Positions 57,587 to 64,000 of a stretch of DNA of 64,000 nt are shown piece after piece. The DNA is taken from assembly GCA_025403435.1 (NCBI GenBank), contig CM046354.1:37116459-37180458 (forward strand), written 5' to 3'. Made by a program: the position numbers and the translations under genes. The first letter of the stretch is position 1, and every line of letters starts with the position of its first letter. Source of the stretch: Artocarpus heterophyllus (taxonomy: Eukaryota; Streptophyta; Magnoliopsida; Rosales; Moraceae). The notes under the pieces are model-generated. The model worked only from the letters and a program-made list of their open reading frames with translations. It had not been told where the DNA came from and searched no databases.

Positions 57587-60254
57587 ATGGCACCAAGGCA
57601 CCGTCCAGTTATTGTAGATGCAAATCCTGCAAATGAGGAAGGCATGATGGGGGGCCATGTTCATCACTTTTCAACAGATGGCAATGAGGACTAGACCTGA
57701 TGATTTTGAGGCGAGTCACCGGCATGAGTACTTTAAGAAATTCTAACGTGCATCTGTTTGACCTTCGATGGAAATGGGGACCCTTAAGTAGCTAAGTACT
57801 AGCTAGATTCAATGGGGAAACATTTGGACACTCTTAGAGTACCAGTGGAGTATTGCATCGAATTCGCAACATATAAATTGGAAGGCAATGCTAATACCTA
57901 GTGGAAGCAAGCAAAACATCTGGAACAATAGGAATATCAGCTAGGATAGGTTTGAGGAATTGTTCTATGAGCGCTACTTTCTACAGGATACAGGAATTTG
58001 AAAATCATCGAATTTTACAAGTTAGAATAGGGTGATATGACATTGCAAGAGTACGAGGCAAAGTTTAATGAGTTGGCCAAGTTTGCTCCATCCGTTGTGG
58101 CTTCTGAGCGGGAAAAGTGCCTTAAGTTTCAAGAAGGGCTTAAGGCATCCATCCAATGGCAATTGGTGGCCTTATGACTCTAAAATTTTGGTGATTTAGT
58201 GTTTTTAGTGTTGTCTATGGAAAGCAATTATGCTCTCTATTGTAAGGACCAGGTGAGGACATCGGGAGGACCCCAAAAGAGTAACAGGAGAGGTAATAGC
58301 AATTGCCAAGCCCAAGTGAAGAATTAACAGGGTAATACCAGTGGGAGTAGCAGTTCATCGGGTAGCAGGCGTAGCAACCCTTATAGCTTCCATTGCCACT
58401 ATTGCTAGCAACCAGGACACATCAGGAGGAATTGCCCAATCAGAAATGCTCAACAAGGATTTTACGCCGAAAAGGGTGCAAGCCGTCAGTTCCAGGGTCA
58501 GACTTTAGCTCCACCTTAACAACTTCCCCAACTATAGTTTCATCAGTCCACTCCACAACAGATGCACTACCCAACGCAAGGATATCAACCGCAAAATTTC
58601 CAGCAAAATGCCCTACAATATCGAGCACCAAGTACAGCTAGCATGTAGTCAACTCCACCACAACAATATCGACCCATGAATCCAGGACCTAGCAACACCA
58701 ACAAAGGAAGAAGGAAAGCTCCAGCCCAAGTTCACACCATGACCTCAGGGAGTTCAAATGCTTAAACCAACAATGTAGTAGTTGATGGTGCAGTTTTGGT
58801 TTCTCATTCCCTAGCTTATGTTTTATTTGACACAGATGCCACTCATTCTCTCGTTTTGAGTTCTTTTGTAAATGCCTTGGGTTTAGAGATAGAGGAATTT
58901 GTCGAGCCTTTGATAATTACCTAACCTTTGGGGTGAGTGTATGTATACTATATATGTAAGTCCTATAAAATAATGATTGGGGGTGAGATTCTAAAAAACA
59001 ATTTGATTGTAATCCCCATAAGTTCCTATGATATGATCTTGGGAATGTATTGGCTGTCTAAGTATAATGCCCTAATGAATTGTCACCTTAGGAAGATAAC
59101 CCTAGTGACTGATAGGGGGATGGCAATCATTTACTAGGGTGGTAGTGATCGGGAGATGAGTAAGCAACTTATGAAAACATGTCTTAGAGGGCAAAGAAAT
59201 CTAGCTTGTTATGTGCTTCTCTAAATCTAGAAGAAGAGTCTAGTGCAACAGGGAGAAACACAACAATACCGGTGGTTGAGGAGTTCAACAACATCTTTCC
59301 CGATGAGTTACCTAGATTCCCACTGCATCGAGAGATTAAGTTCAGCATTAAGTTACTCCTTAGGACCTCTCCAATTTCTGTAGCACCGTATTGAATGGCA
59401 TTGGTAGAAATGTAGGAATTAACAAAGCAGCTGCAATAACTAATGGACTAGGGATATATTTAGAATAGTATGTCACTGTGGGTGTGCCAGTTTTGTTTGC
59501 TAAGAAACATGATGGTACCCTTAGATTATGTATTGACTATCAGTAGCTGAATCGGGTGACTGTGAAGAATAAGTATCCATTGCCTAGGATCGATGAGTTG
59601 TTCAATCAATTGGGAGGTTCTCGATATTTTTTGAAGATAGATTTGCATTCCGGGTATCATTAGCTCAAGATTAGGGAAGAAGATATTCCAAAGATGGCTT
59701 TCCAGACCCGGTATGGACACTTTGAATTTCTGGTGATGTCGTTCGGATTGACAAATACTCCTGCAGCTTTTATGGACTTGATGAATAGGATTTTCAAGCC
59801 TTATTTGGATCAATTTGTGATTGTGTTTATTGATGACATATTGATCTATTCTAAGACTTGGTAAGAGCATAAGCAACATCTTAGGATCATGCTGCAGACT
59901 TTGCGAGAGCACCAGTTGTATGCCAAAAGGGAAAAGTATGAGTTTTGGTTGATTAAAGTTAAGTTTTTGGGGCAAGTCATCTTAGAACAGGGTATCTTAG
60001 TGGATTCATTCAAGGTAGAGGCCATAGGATAGTGAGAACGAGTGAGGAATGTGGCAGAGATCCATAGTTTTTTAGGACTCATAGGATATTATAGGAAGTT
60101 CATGTAGGATTTCTCAAAGATTGTTGCTCCATTGACGCGGTTAATTAAGAAAAATGTTAGGTTTGAATGGGATAAGGAGTGTGAGCTTGCTTTCCAAGAG
60201 TTGAAGAACTGGTTGACTATTGCTCCTGCATTGATTATACCGAGTAATGACGAG
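57587..60254 (+). pseudogene. gag-pol: Gyp-F gag, protease and RT, truncated in RNase H
   Basis: Starts ATGGCACCAAGGC at 57587. It has the same layout as Gyp-D: capsid (LTFDGNGDP, HLDTLRVPVEY), zinc knuckle with CHYC then a stop then QPGHIRRNC near 58392-58432, Gln/Pro tail, protease FDTDATHSLV (Gly of DTG replaced by Asp), RT with [10 protein letters not shown] near 59826, and KNVRFEWDKECELAFQELKN. It ends abruptly at IPSNDE (60254), where another element begins. Stops and frameshifts are frequent, so it is much older than Gyp-D. It retains the RT segment that Gyp-D lost. Confidence 0.88.
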
Positions 60255-60760
60255 TGTCATGCCCTCCACTGGTGGATTGTTCCCCATCCGACAGCGAGTT
60301 ATCCACCATCTGTTGGCTAGTGATGGCGAGTAGCAGCCTATATATAAGTGAAAAAGAATCTAACCCGAGGAGGCGACCAGTTGCGGTACGGCCTGAGGGA
60401 CCCTGAAAAGCACCTCGGCCAAGCAATCCAAGTTCATCAAGATCAGTTGTTAGTTCCCCATAGCTTTGCCGAGCTTCTCGGCCGACCACCTAGAGTAAAG
60501 CTCCTCGGCGGTAGCGCCAAGCTTACTCTCAACAGTAGCCCCCCAGTTCACCTGGCCATGCTCGATGGGTGGACTATGCCGAGAGGGTGAGGCTGGCTCA
60601 GGATGGAAGTCCAAATAGTGTCTCGAGGTAGTGGGAGACAAAAGATCATGAGATAAAGCTCGGAGGGACACGTGCCGCAATGTGGTCGAGTACTTCCCTG
60701 ATGGGCGTAATCATCACGCCTCTTCATTTTTCACACCCGGGTTTCGCGTTTGGAGCGGCT

Positions 60761-60768
60761 TTAAATAG
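60761..60768 (+). promoter_or_regulatory. TATA-like box before the transposon gene
   Basis: TTAAATAG in GGCTTTAAATAGGGCTTTTC, about 160 bp before the first ATG, in a GC-rich context. Plausible core promoter; inferred only. Confidence 0.5.
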
Positions 60769-60919
60769 GGCTTTTCTCCCTATCATTTCACATGCAATCA
60801 AGGCCACACTTCGCTACCCTTCAGTTTTACCTATCGAGCCATAGTTGACAACCCGAGAACTCTTCATTCCCAAGCTTCCATAACCCGATAAGGTAATATC
60901 CTGAGGAGCGTACGGAAAC

Positions 60920-63500
60920 ATGAGTGACCTTTTAGACTCCCAAAATGTTAACGTCTCCTAGTCAGATAGTAGCACTAAGACCGAGGAGTTGACCTCCGTG
61001 CAGGTCGACATAGAAGGATTGTCATCAAAACATGACAGAGTAGGCCGGCTAGTCGAAATACTAAGGGTCAGCGTAAAGACGGTACCTGAGCAAGAATTCC
61101 TTGATTTGTTGAACAGGGGGCGCCTGATGAGACCGTTAGGGGTAAGGATCCTTACATCAGGGCAGCCACCATCGGTACATCCCGAGTTACAGCCCAAGAG
61201 CGGGCCAGGTTGGAGGTAGCTGTCGATGTGCCAAGTACTTTTAGTCGAAACCCTAGAGCCCCTGCCCAGGTAGTGGGGAAGGTAACCGTCAATATCTCCG
61301 ACGAAGAAGATGCAGTCGAGGAGGCAGAGCCAGCGGTGAACATTGCTGAAGACAAGGCTGAGAGGGTTGTGGTCACTCGAATCCAAGGAGTGACTACTTG
61401 TCGCGTATCCCGGTCCGGGCAAACATCAGCAGCAGCCTAGTCCAATGCAATAATAGAATCCCAGCTCAAGGACCTGCATTAATAATTTGATATCCCAGAT
61501 GACATTGTCCTCATCGTACCTAAGGAGAATGATTCACCCTTGACTCTACCCGAGGGGTGCATAACTTTGTACGCGGAGTTCTTCAGGGCTGGGCTGCACC
61601 TTCCTTTCCACCTCCACTAGGTACTCAATGACCTAAATGTCTGCCTAGCCTAGCTCAACCTGAACAGCTACATGTCACTAATCAGGATGTACATGTTGTG
61701 GAGGTACCATCGAGCTACTAAGATGCTATGGTAGGCCTTTAAATAGGTGTACAAGATGAAAAAGCTTCCCCAACAGTCTGGCTAGTATTATGTCACTGGC
61801 TCTAGGAAGGACTTTATCCTGGGCAACCCTGACTTGGACAAGCTTTGGAAGTTTGAGTGGTTCTATGTTGGGGAAAATTATCTAACCCAGGCCGGTGAGG
61901 CTGTCCCTGAAGATCTGCATGTCCCGAGGACATTTGAGCTAGGGCACGTGTGGTCTAAGAGGCCGTGGGCACCGAGCCACATCATCAAGATGGTCGAAGG
62001 CCTATTTAACAAGTCAGAGGCCACGAGACAATAGGCATTCCTGTTCGAAAAAGAGACCCTTTCCCGTTATGGCTAGTTTGGGGAGTCTAGCAGAACTAAT
62101 CCCCCTTCCAACATCTAACATGCCCGATCGACCGAGTAGGTGACAATGGTGAAGCCTAGAACCATTGATATCCTAGGGTTGAGCACTTCCAGATCTGGGT
62201 GGCCGATGAAGGAGCCATCATCGTCTAGAATTGAGGACTCGATGAGTGGCTCCTTTAACGCGAGGCCACCCATAGCAGACGAGGACCTCATGGATGTGAT
62301 TCTATTGCTGTACCCATCGGGGCAACTCCAGATTGGAGGTGAGCTCCAAGTTTTTTTTTTTTTTTTTTGCCAAACTCGACTTGACTTGGGGATATTTTTC
62401 TTGGTTCTACAAAGATGTTTTCCTGACTGAGAAATGTAGAAGAAAGGTATGCCATGATGGAGCGCCTTCGCCATTTAAAGGGGAAGGCAGTAGTCAGGAA
62501 GAAACAAAAGAGGACCCCCAGCCAGAGCTACCACTGTGGTCCAAACAGCCGCCACAGTCCGACTGACCACCCCAAATAGTCCAAGTTCCTCCACCCTCAC
62601 CAACGAGGACTAGAGCTTCATCGAGCCAAACCCAACCTCCCGCCACCACAACCGCTGTGGTGCCTTCCATGGGAGACCCTCCGAGGAGGCAACCAAATTA
62701 CTACCATCATATCCTTGAACATCTCAGGGAGGTTATTCCCGAAGAGTCGTTCTTGGAGAACCTCTGAGGAGAGGACTTCGACGGCTTATCTAGCATTGCC
62801 TTTTGCTCTACTGCCAATGTGAGTTAAAAAATCTAGAACCAAGCTCCATTTGACTTATTTTTGTGCTATGACCTCCGTCCTTTTAGGCATGCGCATTCTT
62901 AGACCTGGCCTACATGGTCGGGAGGAAGGAGCTAAACTTGGAGAAGGAGAGGCACAAGAAGACCGTCCTTGAGAAGATTGAGGTCAACAAGGAACTTGAT
63001 GCCAAGAATTCAAGCTTGATCAAATCAAGGAGGCTCTTGCCCAGGCCAAAGATGAGGCTAGGAAGCCAAAGGAGGAGGCCGAGCAAGCCAAGGCAATGGC
63101 GGAGGGGGCAAGAAAGGCGGCTGAAAGGGTGAGGAACAAGGCCGACCATTCAAAGGACAAGGTCATCCACCTCAGGGATCAACTACAGGCCTCCTAGGCT
63201 GAGCATCAACAATTCTAGAAGGAGCTACTTGGTTGTCTCGCGTAGGCCGTGGAGAAATTTAAGGCATCCCCAGAGTACACCGACTACTACTACTTTGGGA
63301 TGACTGACCTCTGGAACTACCTCATCAGGAAGCATCCCAAAGCAGCAGGCTTCGACTAGTTGCTCATTGTCGAGCCAGAACAAGCAAAGCATAGTAGCCC
63401 GAATAAGAAGACGTTGTCGAAGTGGACGACGAGGACAATAGGGACAACCAGGGTAGAGACGGCGAAAATAGTGATGCCAGGGACAGGGCCCAAGCTTAGT
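60920..63500 (+). pseudogene. Spliced, broken gene of the 'putative gypsy-type transposon' family
   Basis: Starts ATG 60920 (MSDLLDSQNVNVS, then a stop). The frame changes near 61200. 61480-62033 encodes the conserved plant transposon-gag-like domain (LTLPEGCITLYAEFFRAGLH, SYMSLIRMYMLWRYH, KLWKFEWFYVGENYL, VPRTFELGHVWSKRPW). Two introns look real: about 62337-62441 (GTGAGC..TAG, with a T tract) and 62819-62886 (GTGAGT..TTTTAG). The second joins STAN to ACAFLDLAYMVGRKEL in frame. A coiled coil follows (AKDEARKPKEEAEQAKAMAE; one frameshift near 63010), and then the conserved SPEYTDYYYFGMTDLWNYLI. At least ten stops, mostly TAG, make it non-functional. The match to the family is from memory. Function unknown. 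Confidence 0.7.
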
Positions 63501-64000
63501 TTGTATTTTCTTGCCTTTTTATTAATCTAGGCTTGGGAGGTGCCTGGTTATTTATACCTCCCTTTTCTTCTTGTAATCAAATTTTTATATTCCTTGAAGT
63601 TTATCGCTTCTCGACATTTTCTTTTAGTTTTGATCTTTGAATTTTCTTTTCCAAGTGTGATTGTCCTTGGATTAAAAATTTCACTTTGAAAGCTTATGGG
63701 GCGGCTCCTTGGGAATGAAGTTCGAACCTTCTTCCTTAGAGTTAAGTGCTTCTTGGGAAAGGAATTGAGTTGAGGATTTTTCAAGTTGAATGTTCCTCAA
63801 GAGAGAACATTTTTTGATTAGAGATTACGAACTCATACCACACCAATTGCATTCTTGCCAAGTTTAGTGTCTCGGTCATGAAGCGTCTTACTTTCCTAAG
63901 TTAAACGTTCCTCGAAAAGAAACTTCCTGGGAAAAAATGATTACTGAGTTTAGCCGAGTAGGAAAAGCCTATTTTTCGATTAGGCAGAGCACAACGGTGT
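63501..64000 (+). other. 3' untranslated-like tail of the transposon gene
   Basis: After the last coding motif the sequence becomes T-rich. It repeats short pieces such as GTTCCTC..GAGA and TTCCTTAG/TTCCTAAG, with no long frame. Probably 3' untranslated or internal element sequence. Confidence 0.4.

Larger units (their letters stand above)
60256..64000 (+). mobile_element. GC-richer element carrying a 'putative gypsy-type transposon' gene
   Basis: Starts TGTCATGCCCTCC in the middle of Gyp-F's RNase H and runs past the window end. Base composition is clearly GC-richer than its surroundings. It has a promoter-like region (60256-60850), a long broken gene and an AT-richer tail. The TG start suggests an LTR, but I see neither PBS nor a second LTR, so it could be a non-autonomous LTR derivative or another transposon class. 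Confidence 0.6.

Noticed and set aside
59526..59975. 149-codon minus-strand frame
   Set aside because: Exact antisense shadow of Gyp-F reverse transcriptase.
60958..61422. 154-codon minus-strand frame
   Set aside because: Antisense to the transposon gene in GC-richer DNA, where chance frames are longer; no motif.

Overview
This is a eudicot-like plant nuclear genome window, AT-rich and dominated by LTR retrotransposons. The organism call rests on three things: intact Ty1-copia and Ty3-gypsy elements of plant type (tRNA-iMet primer-binding sites, 2 kb LTRs, a Tekay/Del-like chromovirus), a split nuclear gene with GT..AG introns and a chloroplast-targeting-like N-terminus, and a plant-type MITE. 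I cannot name the species. There are no rRNA, tRNA, CRISPR or bacterial features.

Layout. 1-7373: three nested elements on the minus strand. A Copia LTR (1-1209) sits in a Gypsy-type LTR (1210-3904), which itself interrupts a Gypsy element just after its gag zinc knuckle (3905-7373). 7374-15056: an old plus-strand Copia relic, an anonymous gap, and a minus-strand Copia integrase-RT relic. 15057-33513: a chromovirus (called Gyp-D here) with a perfect TAACA target duplication. Its 3' LTR is split by a complete Copia element (Cop-E, 23480-32887, target duplication TGATA). Gyp-D and the next element, Cop-H (33820-43401, target duplication TTTTG), both landed in the same short array of ~170-bp repeats. 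Cop-H is the youngest-looking element: its LTRs are ~99% alike and one polyprotein frame is broken by only two TAA codons.

44180-50270 holds the only apparent host gene. I reassembled it on the minus strand as eight exons giving 218 residues: a Ser/Arg-rich N-terminus followed by hydrophobic segments, resembling a plant family of uncharacterised chloroplast membrane proteins. Right of it lie an RNase H-like relic, an old LTR related to Cop-E, a 707-bp MITE with a 10-bp target duplication, and a decayed relative of Gyp-D (56140-60254). That relative is cut by a more GC-rich element (60256 to the window end) carrying a spliced-looking, coiled-coil 'putative gypsy-type transposon' gene.

The most unusual signal is a CpG-rich palindromic motif around GGCAGGCCGA. 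It is clustered in the LTRs of the Gypsy family (Gyp-D and its old relative) and also in both the LTR and the 5' leader of the unrelated Copia element Cop-E. Nearly every coding break in the younger elements is a single C-to-T type change (CAA, CAG, CGA to stop, or TGG to stop), as expected from silenced, methylated copies.
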